A stretch of 16,336 nt of DNA from Methylocystaceae bacterium (lineage in GTDB: Bacteria; Pseudomonadota; Alphaproteobacteria; Rhizobiales; Beijerinckiaceae): contig PQAN01000293.1 of the NCBI GenBank assembly GCA_003105285.1, positions 42,727 to 59,062 of the forward strand, given 5' to 3'. The notes under the pieces were generated by a model, which had not been told where the DNA came from, ran no database searches, and worked only from the letters and a program-made list of their open reading frames with translations. This document shows, in pieces, positions 1 through 7,589 of the stretch. Each line of letters starts with the position of its first letter. Positions within the stretch are counted from its first letter, which is position 1. Both the position numbers and the translations under genes were made by a program.

Positions 1-50
1 CGTCGCGGCGGGTCATACGAGAGCAGCGGTGCGAATCATGGAGCATGGGC

Positions 51-1136
51 TCAGCCCACCTGCCCCCTATGCCGCAGGAAATGGTCGGCCAGCACGATCG
101 CCATCATCGCTTCCCCCACCGGCACGGCGCGGATGCCGACGCAGGGGTCGTGGCGGCCCTTGGTGACGATCTCCGTGTCATCGCCATGGCGGTCGACGGT
201 GCGCCGGGGCGTAAGAATCGAGGACGTCGGCTTCACCGCGAAACGCGCGACGATCGGCTGCCCCGTGGAAATGCCGCCGAGCACGCCGCCTGCCTGATTG
301 GAGAGGAATATCGGCCTGCCGTCATTGCCGGCGCGCATTTCGTCGGCATTGGCTTCGCCGGACAGTTCGGCGGCGCCGAAGCCCGCGCCGATCTCCACTC
401 CTTTGACCGCATTGATCGACATGAAGGCGCTCGCCAGATCGGCGTCGAGCTTGCCGTAGATCGGCGCGCCCCAGCCGGCGGGAGCCCCTTCCGCGACGAT
501 TTCGACGACGGCGCCGATGGAGGAGCCGGCCTTGCGCACGCCGTCGAGATAATCCGCCCACAGCTTCGCCGCTTCGGCGTCGGGGCAGAACAGCGGATTT
601 CTGTCGACCTCGTTCCAGTCGAATCGCGCGCGTTCGATCTTGTGCGGCCCGATCTGCACCAGCGCGCCGCGTATCGAGACGCCCGCCACGACCTTGCGCG
701 CCACCGCGCCGGCGGCGACGCGCGCAGCCGTTTCGCGCGCCGAGGAGCGCCCGCCGCCGCGATAGTCGCGAATGCCGTATTTCGCGTCGTAGGCGTAATC
801 GGCGTGGCCGGGGCGGTATTTCTCGGCGATCTCCCCATAATCCTTCGAGCGCTGGTCCGTGTTCTCGATGAGGAGCGCAATCGGCGTTCCAGTCGTCACC
901 TGCCGGCCGGCCGGGTCGGTAAATACGCCGGAAAGAATCTTGACGGCGTCCGGCTCCTGCCGCTGCGTGGTGAAGCGCGACTGGCCGGGCCGGCGCTTGT
1001 CGAGGAAGGATTGAATTTCTCCTTCCGTCAGCTCGAGGCCAGGCGGGCAGCCGTCGACGACGACGCCGAGCGCTAAGCCGTGGCTCTCGCCGAAAGTGGT
1101 GATGCGGAAAAGATGGCCGAAGCTGTTGTGGGACAT
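51..1136 (-). CDS. aroC: Chorismate synthase
   Basis: Cytoplasmic FMN-dependent enzyme that converts 5-enolpyruvylshikimate-3-phosphate to chorismate, the last step of the shikimate pathway. The 361-residue product has the usual family length and is complete. Family signatures are visible in order: FGESHG near residue 15 with the catalytic-type His19, the RRPGQSRFTTQR block at 48-59, YRGGGRSSARETAARVAAG near 125, and the C-terminal RHDPCVGIRAVPVGEAM block. The frame is open upstream to 1196, but that extension runs through the likely promoter (1168-1196) and has no family similarity. I therefore start at the ATG giving MSHNSFGHLFRITTFGES. The Shine-Dalgarno is weak. The gene is divergent from the hisC-like gene, with 109 bp between the two starts. 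The identification is very secure. Confidence 0.97.
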   Translation of the reverse strand: MSHNSFGHLFRITTFGESHGLALGVVVDGCPPGLELTEGEIQSFLDKRRPGQSRFTTQRQEPDAVKILSGVFTDPAGRQVTTGTPIALLIENTDQRSKDYGEIAEKYRPGHADYAYDAKYGIRDYRGGGRSSARETAARVAAGAVARKVVAGVSIRGALVQIGPHKIERARFDWNEVDRNPLFCPDAEAAKLWADYLDGVRKAGSSIGAVVEIVAEGAPAGWGAPIYGKLDADLASAFMSINAVKGVEIGAGFGAAELSGEANADEMRAGNDGRPIFLSNQAGGVLGGISTGQPIVARFAVKPTSSILTPRRTVDRHGDDTEIVTKGRHDPCVGIRAVPVGEAMMAIVLADHFLRHRGQVG

Positions 1137-1167
1137 GGGCGAGCAATCTGGTTTACGAGACCGTGAG

Positions 1168-1196
1168 CTTGTATGGGGCGGTCCGTTCGGGGTCAA
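1168..1196 (-). promoter_or_regulatory. Probable sigma-70 type promoter of aroC
   Basis: On the minus strand, TTGACC (1196-1191) is followed after exactly 17 bases by TACAAG (1173-1168). This gives 5 of 6 and 4 of 6 matches to the housekeeping consensus. Transcription would begin near 1161, leaving a leader of about 25 bases before the aroC ATG at 1136. The placement also argues against the longer upstream reading frame of aroC. Confidence 0.5.
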
Positions 1197-1230
1197 ATAG
1201 GCTCGAAGCGCTCGCGCCGCATCGAGATAT

Positions 1231-1238
1231 GAGTGAGG
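1231..1238 (+). promoter_or_regulatory. Ribosome binding site that decides the hisC start
   Basis: The purine run GAGTGAGG ends only 1 base before the ATG at 1240 but 7 bases before the in-frame ATG at 1246. The second ATG is therefore the better start for the aminotransferase. Confidence 0.6.
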
Positions 1239-1245
1239 TATGATA

Positions 1246-2340
1246 ATGAATGGGACCGTGAGCCGTTACTGGTCGGAGCAAGTCCGTCGCCTCTCGCCTT
1301 ATGTGCCGGGGGAGCAGCCGTCGATCACGGGGCTCGTGAAGCTGAACACCAACGAGAGCCCGTTCGGACCGTCCCCCAGAGTGATCGAAGCCGTTCGCGC
1401 CGCCGCGGACGACACGCTCCGGCTCTATCCCGATCCGCAATCCAGCGCGCTTCGCGAGGCGCTCGCCGATTATCACAAGGTTGCGCCCGAGCAGGTCTTC
1501 GTCGGCAACGGCTCCGACGAGGTCCTGGCTCATGGGTTCGCGGCGCTGCTGAAACAGGCGGATCCGGTGCTGTTCCCGGATGTGACCTACAGCTTCTACC
1601 CCGTCTACTGCCGGCTGCTCGGCATTGATTACGAGACGATCCCGGTCGACGCCGGCATGCGCGTGCGCGTCGACGATTATCTTGCCCGCCGTGGCCCCGT
1701 GATCATTGCGAACCCGAACGCGCCCACAGGCGTCTCCCTTCCGCGCGCCGACATCGCGCGGTTGGCGAAGGGGCGGTCCGAGACGCCGGTCGTGATCGAC
1801 GAGGCTTACGTCGACTTCGGCGCAGAGACCGCCATCCCATTGATCCACGACCATCCCAACCTCCTGGTGGTCCAAACCATGTCCAAGTCTCGGGCTCTCG
1901 CCGGCTTGCGCGTCGGCTACGCCATCGGCGCCGCCGAGCTCGTCCAAGCTCTCACCCGTGTGAAAGACAGCTTCAATTCATACCCGCTGGGGCGGCTCTC
2001 TCAAGCCGGCGCGATCGCCTCGCTCGATGACGAGGCCTACTTCCAGGAGAGACGCCTCGAGATCATCCGAAATCGGACGTCTCTCACGACGGCCTTGACG
2101 CGATTGGGCTTCGACGTTCTGCCGTCCGATGCGAATTTCGTCTTCGTGCGTCATCCGGACTATTCTGGCGATGCATTGGCCGCGGCGCTGCGCGAACGAG
2201 CCGTCCTGGTCCGACATTTCACTGGCCCCCGAGTGCGCGACTTCCTCAGGATCACGATCGGATCGAAGACGGAGATTCGGCGCCTGACTGACGCTCTCGC
2301 CTCGATTCTCGCAACATGGCGAGGACCGACTGTCGACTAG
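1246..2340 (+). CDS. hisC: Histidinol-phosphate aminotransferase, class I/II PLP-dependent
   Basis: PLP enzyme that transaminates imidazole acetol phosphate and glutamate to histidinol phosphate in histidine synthesis; many homologues also act on aromatic 2-oxo acids. The 364-residue product shows LVKLNTNESPFGPSP near residue 30, GNGSDEV near 88, NPNAPTG near 156, DEAYVDFG near 186, and the PLP-lysine motif TMSKSRALAGLRVGYA with Lys214. The start at 1246 is chosen from ribosome-site spacing. LNTNESPFGPS and VPGEQP recall the HisC type of beta- and gammaproteobacteria more than the alphaproteobacterial form, which usually reads LSSNENPLGPS. This copy may be a transferred paralogue. The divergent neighbour aroC supplies the aromatic branch, which fits either histidine or aromatic transamination. 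No other his genes are nearby. Confidence 0.9.
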   Translation: MNGTVSRYWSEQVRRLSPYVPGEQPSITGLVKLNTNESPFGPSPRVIEAVRAAADDTLRLYPDPQSSALREALADYHKVAPEQVFVGNGSDEVLAHGFAALLKQADPVLFPDVTYSFYPVYCRLLGIDYETIPVDAGMRVRVDDYLARRGPVIIANPNAPTGVSLPRADIARLAKGRSETPVVIDEAYVDFGAETAIPLIHDHPNLLVVQTMSKSRALAGLRVGYAIGAAELVQALTRVKDSFNSYPLGRLSQAGAIASLDDEAYFQERRLEIIRNRTSLTTALTRLGFDVLPSDANFVFVRHPDYSGDALAAALRERAVLVRHFTGPRVRDFLRITIGSKTEIRRLTDALASILATWRGPTVD

Positions 2341-2450
2341 ATTGCGATCGAACCGCGGAGATTTTGCCTCTGACGATGAAGTCGGGCGCGCGCGAAGGAA
2401 ATTCGTCTAGGAGCGGCTCTGCTGCTCGCCACCACAGAGGATTCGAGCGA

Positions 2451-2945
2451 ATGATCACCCCCGCCTTCGCGCAGAAGATGGCGCGCTACAATCGCTGGCA
2501 GAACGGCAGTCTCTACGCAGCCGCCGATGCGTTGTCGGACGAGGCGCGGCGCGCGGATCGCGGCGCCTTCTTCAAATCGATCCACGGCACGCTGAACCAT
2601 CTGCTGTGGGCGGACGCGATGTGGATGAGCCGCATCGCCGACGCGCCGAAGCCGACCGTCGCCTTGCGCGCTTCGCACGCCTTTCGCGCCGATTGGACGG
2701 GGTTGAAGGAGGAGCGCGCGGCGATGGACGAGCGGCTGGTCGGTTGGGCGGACGGGCTCGACGAGACCGCGCTCGAAGGCGATCTTTCCTGGTTTTCAGG
2801 CGCGAAACAGGCGGATATCGTCATGGCCCGCAAGCTCATCGTCGTCCATGTCTTCAACCATCAGACCCATCATCGCGGACAGGTCCATGCGATGCTGACG
2901 GCGGCGGGGGCGAAGCCCGAAGACACCGACCTGATCTTCATGTGA
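2451..2945 (+). CDS. DinB/YfiT-like putative metal-dependent protein
   Basis: Small four-helix-bundle protein of the DinB superfamily, 164 residues, of usual length. The expected metal-binding histidine triad is present: His50 in GTLNHLLWAD, and His137 and His141 in FNHQTHHRGQ, which is the typical family signature. Members include thiol-dependent S-transferases (bacillithiol- or mycothiol-type) and proteins of unknown role; the substrate cannot be read from sequence. The frame is open from 2316, overlapping hisC. The start at 2451 is preferred because AGAGG lies 10 bases upstream and because MITPAFAQKMARYNRWQN is a typical family N-terminus. It lies 110 bp after hisC on the same strand. It converges on the synthetase gene, whose stop is only 16 bases beyond its own. 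Confidence 0.88.
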   Translation: MITPAFAQKMARYNRWQNGSLYAAADALSDEARRADRGAFFKSIHGTLNHLLWADAMWMSRIADAPKPTVALRASHAFRADWTGLKEERAAMDERLVGWADGLDETALEGDLSWFSGAKQADIVMARKLIVVHVFNHQTHHRGQVHAMLTAAGAKPEDTDLIFM

Positions 2946-2961
2946 GCGGCGGCGCGCCTTT

Positions 2962-5900
2962 TCACGCCGCCTTGCTCTTCTCCCGCGCTGCAGACGCCGC
3001 CGGCGCCTCCGCCGGCTCGGCCGGCGCCCCGACCCATTCGGAATGCGAGGGGATCGTCTCGCCCTTCATCACCACGGTGAGCGGGCCGAGACGGGCGAAA
3101 TCGCCGACATGGGTGTCGTAGAGCACGGTGGAGCCGGCGCCGACCGTCACGCCTCTGCCGATCTGCACGCGCCCGACCTTCATCACGCGGTCTTCGTAAA
3201 GATGCGTCTGCAGGGCCGAGACCTGGTTGAGCGCCGCGTAGTCGCCGACGCTCACGCAGTCGAATTCGGTGATGTCGGTCATGTCCATGAACACGCCTTT
3301 GCCGAATTTCGAGCCGAACAGGCGCAGCGTCCATGGGAGGAACGGCGTTCCGCGCAGATGCTCGAGCAGGATCTTGCCGGCGAGGCCCCAATAGAGCACG
3401 GCGCAGGCTTCCGTCCGCATCGCCCAGAACGACCACATGGGCTTCACCTGCGGCTCGTAGCGCCCCATCGTCAGCCATTTCACCGCCACGACGACCAGCG
3501 TCATGCCGACCGAGATGAGCACCGAACTCAGAATGAAGAGTCCGGCCACGGCGAGATATTCGCCGTCGAGCAGCTTCTGTCCGAAGCTCTCCACCGCCCA
3601 GGTGCCGAAGGTGATGAACAGCATCGTCGGCAGCGAGACATTGACGGCTTCGTACGCCGCGCGCGCGACTTTTTTCCAGAACGGCGGCTGATAGGTCCAG
3701 GCGGCGCCGCCGCCGTCGAATTTCTGCCGCACCGGCAGCTCGAGCGGCGGCGAGCCGAACCAGGTGCTCCCTTCGGACATTTCGCTGTTCGCCGGCGGCT
3801 TCGATTTGATGCCGATCAGCGCGCCGTTCGGGATTTCGGCGCCCGGCGGCACGACGGCGTCATTGCCGACGAACACGCGCGAGCCGGTCTTGACGCGCTT
3901 CAGATACATCCAGCCGCGCCGCATGTCCTCGTCGCCGAGCACGACCTCGTCGGCGATGAAGCATTTCTCGCCGATCTCGACGAGATCGTAACGGCCGGAA
4001 AGATTGGTGGAGATTTCCGAATCCTTGCCGATCTTCGCGCCCATCAGCCGATACCAGCTGCGCATGTAGAGCGTCGCGAACAGCGAGGAGAGCGTCTCGA
4101 GCGTGACTTCTGTCGCGAGCGCCACCGCCCATTTGCGCAAGTAGAACCAGGACCAGACCGAATAGGTCCCCTCGCTGACGCGCGGCAGGACCAGCCAGCG
4201 GAACGCTATGATGAAGGCGACCGTCACCAGCACCAGTATGAAAGCCGTCGGCCAGGCGAACAGCGGGATCGCCGCCAGGTAGAAGGCGTGGTTGGCGTCG
4301 GTGAAGCCCATCCAATTGTCGAGCCGATCGAACACCCAGAAGGCGGGGAAGATCGGCAGCAGCCCGAGCGGCGGCAACGCCAGCACCGTGACGGTGAACA
4401 AAAAGCTCATCGCCAGCCGACGCGGCGCCGAGGCGGTCGCGGGCGCGTCGAGCGCCGCGACGTCGACCGAGCCCGTGCGCCGCGCGGGCGAGCCGTTCCA
4501 GATTTCGTGGGAGCCGATCGTCGAGCCGGCGGGAACCGAGGTCAGATCCTCGAGCGCCGCGCCCTCGCCGATGACGACATTCTCCTCGATGACGCAGGAT
4601 GCGCCGACATAGGCGTCCGCGCCGATCTCCACCGCGCCGATGATCAACTCGTCGCCGACCACCCGAGCATTCGCGAGCTTGAGCTTGGAGCCGAGGCTCG
4701 CGCCCGCGCCGATGGTGACGAGATCGATCGCGCCGACATCGAGTTCGCCGATGAGCGCGTCCTCGCCGATCTTCGCGCCGAGCGCGGAGAGATACAGCCG
4801 CATCAGCGGCGAGACCTGGAACCATTTGGCGTGCGTCAGGCCGATGAGCCGCTGCGACAGCCACCATCGGTAGTAATAGACGCCCCACAGCGGGTAGCGC
4901 CCCGGTCGCGTGCGGCCGATGACCAGCCATTTGCCGACGATCGACACCGCCACCGTGGCGATGTTGATGCACATATAGATGCCGAGCAGCGCGACCGCTT
5001 CCTCGAGGATGCCGGCGTCGGGCGACGTCAGCAGCATGTAGGAGACGAACACGCCGAGCCATTGCGAGGTGACGAAGGCGAGGATGAACGGCAGCGCCGC
5101 CGCCTGCGCCAGGCCGCAGAGGAATCTGCGCAGCAGGGGCGGCGGCGAGAAGGAGAGATCGCGCTGGTCGCAGTCGTTCTGCGCCTTGCCGTCGAGATGG
5201 ACGCCGAGCGCGCGCAGGGTGCGCTGCGCATAGAGGTCCTGCAGCGTGATGGCCGCGAGGCGCGGCGTCTCGCGCACCACGGAGACGAAACGCGCCGCGA
5301 GCAGCGAATGGCCGCCGAGATCGGTGAAAAAATCCGCGTCGAAGGGAATGGCGCCCGGCGGCAGCACGCGCTTGGCGGCCTCGAGGAGCCTCGCCTCCGT
5401 CTCGTTGCGCGGTTCCTCCTGCGCCTCGACGTCCATGAGCGGGGCGGTCAACTCCGCGCGCTTCAAGGCCTTGCGGTCGACCTTGCCGGACGAGAGCTTC
5501 GGCAGCGCCTCGACGATCTCGAATCGCGCCGGCACCATATAGGCCGGCAGCCGCTCGCGCAGCCGCGCGCGCAATTCGCGCGGATCGGGCGCGAGCGCCC
5601 TGTCGCCGACGAGAAAGGCGACGAGTTCGTCGAGCCCGTTCTCGTTGCGCAGCACGACGGCGGCCTGGCGGACATGATGCTGGCTCGACAGCGCCGCCTC
5701 GATCTCGCCGAGCTCGACGCGAAATCCCCTGATCTTGATCTGATCGTCGATGCGGCCGCGAAACGACAGATGACCCCGCTCGTCGAGCGCGACGGCGTCG
5801 CCGGAGCGGTAGAGGATCGGATCGGAGCCGTCCGAATGAAAAGGGTTGGGGATGAATTTTTCCGCCGTCAGCTCGTCGCGCTGCAGATAGCCGCGCGCGA

Positions 5901-7056
5901 CGCCCGGTCCGCCGATCAGCAACTCGCCCTCGACGCCCGGTCCGACGAGCTCGAGATTTTCATCGACGACATAGCAGCTATAGTTCGGGATCGGCCGCCC
6001 GATCGTCACCGGCTCGTTGGCCCAGACCTCCGAGACGGTGGCGACGACGGTCGCCTCGGTCGGGCCGTAGCTGTTGAAGATCGTCCGCCCGGCGCGCGTC
6101 CAGCGTTCGGCGACGGAGGGCGGGCAGGCCTCGCCGCCGAGCACGATCGTCTGCAGCGTCGCGACGTCGCGCGGCAGCGCCGCGAGCAGCGTGGGCACCG
6201 TGTCGAGCACGGTGACGCCGGCCTCCTCCAGAATATCCGGCAGAGCCTCGGTCTCGCCGATGATCTGCGGCGTCGCCACGAACAGCGACGCGCCGGCGAG
6301 ATAGGGAATCCAGATTTCCTCCATCGACAGGTCGAAGGCGACGGAAGCGCCCTGGAACACCACATCCGACGACGAAATACGATAGACCTCGTTGGCGGAG
6401 CGCAAATAATGGCAAATATTGCGGGAGGTTATGACGATACCCTTGGGCGTTCCCGTCGAGCCCGAGGTGTAGATGAGATAGGCCGGATGGTCCGGCCTCG
6501 CGCCGAGAGCGCGCGGATTGGGGAAGGGCGCTCCGCCGTAAACGGCGATCTCCTCGTCGATCAGCGTTTCGACGACGCCGGCCCGAACCTTGGCCGCGAA
6601 CCTGGAGGAGGTCAGCAGCCCCTTGGCGCCGGCGTCGGTGAGGCAGACGGAGATGCGCTCGACGGGAGCGTCGGCGTCGAAGGGCAGCCAGGCGGCGCCC
6701 GTCTTGGCGACGGCGATCTGGGCGATGAGCAGTTCCGGCCCGCGCGCCATCCACAGGCCGACGACGTCTCCCGGCCCGATGGCGCGCTCGGCCAGGCCAT
6801 GGGCGATCGCGCTCGCCTGCGCGTCCACCTCACGGTAGGTGAAGCGCCGTTCCAGCGTGGACATGGCGAGAGCATGGGGCGTCGCGGCGACGCGCTCGGC
6901 GAAGATTTCGCACAAGAGCTCGTCGCGCAGCAGATGCGGCATCGCCGCCCCGCGCAGCACCGCGCGCTCTCCGGCCGGCTCGTTGCGGAAATCGGCGTCG
7001 GCGGCTCGGGCCGCAATCGCCGAATTCTGCCTAAAAAGCGGGTTCAACTCATTCAT
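2962..7056 (-). CDS. Pls/PosA-type membrane-bound single-module nonribosomal peptide synthetase
   Basis: Single-module synthetase of 1364 residues. The adenylation domain spans about 35-540, with LIYTSGSTGTPKG (A3), FDLS (A4), NSYGPTE (A5), GELLIGGPGVARGYL (A6), YRSGD (A7), GRIDDQIKIRGFRVELGEIE (A8), LPAYMVP (A9) and SSGKVDRKAL with catalytic Lys525 (A10). A thiolation domain follows (about 550-625), with phosphopantetheine Ser584 in DLGGHSLLAAR. There is no classical condensation domain and no thioesterase. The remainder is three tandem units, each with a transmembrane pair and a hexapeptide-repeat left-handed beta-helix (about 640-865, 880-1110, 1125-1350). This is the architecture of epsilon-poly-L-lysine synthetase and of the NRPS terminal domain family TIGR02353. 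The family activates an amino acid and polymerises or transfers it at the membrane; the product here is unknown. Starts considered: ATG at 7056 (chosen) and an in-frame TTG at 7077; neither has a strong ribosome site. A phosphopantetheinyl transferase must act in trans. Confidence 0.9.
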   Translation of the reverse strand: MNELNPLFRQNSAIAARAADADFRNEPAGERAVLRGAAMPHLLRDELLCEIFAERVAATPHALAMSTLERRFTYREVDAQASAIAHGLAERAIGPGDVVGLWMARGPELLIAQIAVAKTGAAWLPFDADAPVERISVCLTDAGAKGLLTSSRFAAKVRAGVVETLIDEEIAVYGGAPFPNPRALGARPDHPAYLIYTSGSTGTPKGIVITSRNICHYLRSANEVYRISSSDVVFQGASVAFDLSMEEIWIPYLAGASLFVATPQIIGETEALPDILEEAGVTVLDTVPTLLAALPRDVATLQTIVLGGEACPPSVAERWTRAGRTIFNSYGPTEATVVATVSEVWANEPVTIGRPIPNYSCYVVDENLELVGPGVEGELLIGGPGVARGYLQRDELTAEKFIPNPFHSDGSDPILYRSGDAVALDERGHLSFRGRIDDQIKIRGFRVELGEIEAALSSQHHVRQAAVVLRNENGLDELVAFLVGDRALAPDPRELRARLRERLPAYMVPARFEIVEALPKLSSGKVDRKALKRAELTAPLMDVEAQEEPRNETEARLLEAAKRVLPPGAIPFDADFFTDLGGHSLLAARFVSVVRETPRLAAITLQDLYAQRTLRALGVHLDGKAQNDCDQRDLSFSPPPLLRRFLCGLAQAAALPFILAFVTSQWLGVFVSYMLLTSPDAGILEEAVALLGIYMCINIATVAVSIVGKWLVIGRTRPGRYPLWGVYYYRWWLSQRLIGLTHAKWFQVSPLMRLYLSALGAKIGEDALIGELDVGAIDLVTIGAGASLGSKLKLANARVVGDELIIGAVEIGADAYVGASCVIEENVVIGEGAALEDLTSVPAGSTIGSHEIWNGSPARRTGSVDVAALDAPATASAPRRLAMSFLFTVTVLALPPLGLLPIFPAFWVFDRLDNWMGFTDANHAFYLAAIPLFAWPTAFILVLVTVAFIIAFRWLVLPRVSEGTYSVWSWFYLRKWAVALATEVTLETLSSLFATLYMRSWYRLMGAKIGKDSEISTNLSGRYDLVEIGEKCFIADEVVLGDEDMRRGWMYLKRVKTGSRVFVGNDAVVPPGAEIPNGALIGIKSKPPANSEMSEGSTWFGSPPLELPVRQKFDGGGAAWTYQPPFWKKVARAAYEAVNVSLPTMLFITFGTWAVESFGQKLLDGEYLAVAGLFILSSVLISVGMTLVVVAVKWLTMGRYEPQVKPMWSFWAMRTEACAVLYWGLAGKILLEHLRGTPFLPWTLRLFGSKFGKGVFMDMTDITEFDCVSVGDYAALNQVSALQTHLYEDRVMKVGRVQIGRGVTVGAGSTVLYDTHVGDFARLGPLTVVMKGETIPSHSEWVGAPAEPAEAPAASAAREKSKAA

Positions 7057-7098
7057 TCCATGACATATCCGCAGCAATCAGGCTCGATTTGCGACAGA

Positions 7099-7104
7099 AC
7101 TATA
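7099..7104 (-). promoter_or_regulatory. Candidate -10 element for the synthetase gene
   Basis: TATAGT on the minus strand lies about 43 bases upstream of the ATG at 7056 and is the best -10-like hexamer in the leader. No convincing -35 hexamer sits at the right spacing, so this is weak evidence only. Confidence 0.25.
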
Positions 7105-7371
7105 TCGGCCGTGTAGCATGGGAAGGTAGATCGATCCTATCCCGCATCGCGGCTGAACGAGGGATGAATCCCCAGCTATGGGGAGGATTTTGTTACCAAA
7201 GGCGCCGCAGATTGCACAGGCGCGCCTAGTTGCGTCGATTTCATGACGGCAATGTTACAGTCGTGGGCCGTCACGACTTCGATCGCCTCGTTTTTTCGCT
7301 TTTTTCGAAGCGAAACGCCGGACGATCGATCGGGCGAGAGCGGCGTTCCGCGAAAAGAGAGAGCGCTGAAA

Positions 7372-7523
7372 ATGCAGCGCATGAGCGACCTCGAAGCCGA
7401 AATGCGCGAGGCGAGATCGCCACTCCCGCAGACGCCGCCGCGCAGGCGCTCGAACCCCTGGCCGACGCCGAAGACCTGAGCCGGGACAGCGGCCCTTGTA
7501 TCATTTTCGCGCGGCAACCATAA
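7372..7523 (+). pseudogene. Possible small ORF broken by a frameshift
   Basis: Two adjacent pieces in different frames both look coding. The first starts at ATG 7372 (or 7381), reads MQRMSDLEAEMREAR, and has GAGAGAG upstream. The second, from about 7415 to the TAA at 7521-7523, reads TPADAAAQALEPLADAEDLS and continues to a C-terminus of FARQP. Both pieces have the strong G/C preference at third codon positions seen in neighbouring genes. Read without a shift, the first frame turns into a Pro/Arg-rich tail ending at 7479. If joined they would give a protein of about 50 residues. This is an inference from codon pattern; I recognise no family. It may also simply be an untranslated leader. Confidence 0.25.
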
Positions 7524-7541
7524 TCGCGCGAGCCATATCTC

Positions 7542-7569
7542 AGCGGCGCGCCGGAGGAAGCGCGCCGCT
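7542..7569 (+). promoter_or_regulatory. Hairpin in the permease leader with a GGAGG loop
   Basis: Perfect 10-bp stem AGCGGCGCGC (7542-7551) and GCGCGCCGCT (7560-7569), closing an 8-base loop CGGAGGAA. It ends 20 bases before the permease start codon. The loop carries a Shine-Dalgarno-like GGAGG, but too far from the start to be the normal site; the purine run GGAAAGGA nearer the start serves that role. It could be a leader control element or an mRNA-stabilising structure. Confidence 0.4.
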
Positions 7570-7589
7570 CGCACGGAAAGGACTCGCGC

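Larger units (their letters stand above)
7078..7589. other. Divergent intergenic region between synthetase and permease genes
   Basis: About 510 bases without a secure gene. It holds the leader of the synthetase gene on the left and an A/T-richer stretch near 7291-7315. An 8-bp palindrome there, TTTCGCTT/AAGCGAAA (7294-7301 and 7308-7315), is not followed by a T run in either direction and so is not a convincing terminator. Further right are a possible frameshifted small ORF (7372-7523) and a strong hairpin just before the permease. Long minus-strand reading frames crossing this gap and the permease are shadows of high GC content. Confidence 0.6.

Noticed and set aside
1..46. A minus-strand frame starting just after the aroC stop (ATG at 46 or 16)
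   Set aside because: At most 15 codons are visible, without a ribosome site or recognisable motif.
1137..1196. 20-residue N-terminal extension of AroC
   Set aside because: It overlaps the likely promoter and has no similarity to chorismate synthases, which begin MSxNSFG.
3043..7116. A 1357-residue open frame on the plus strand, antisense to the synthetase
   Set aside because: Its product is Arg/Asp/His-rich low-complexity sequence typical of the antisense frame of a high-GC gene, and the minus-strand frame carries every NRPS motif.
7291..7320. Intrinsic terminator at the T-rich palindrome
   Set aside because: The T runs lie inside the stem and loop and not after it on either strand.
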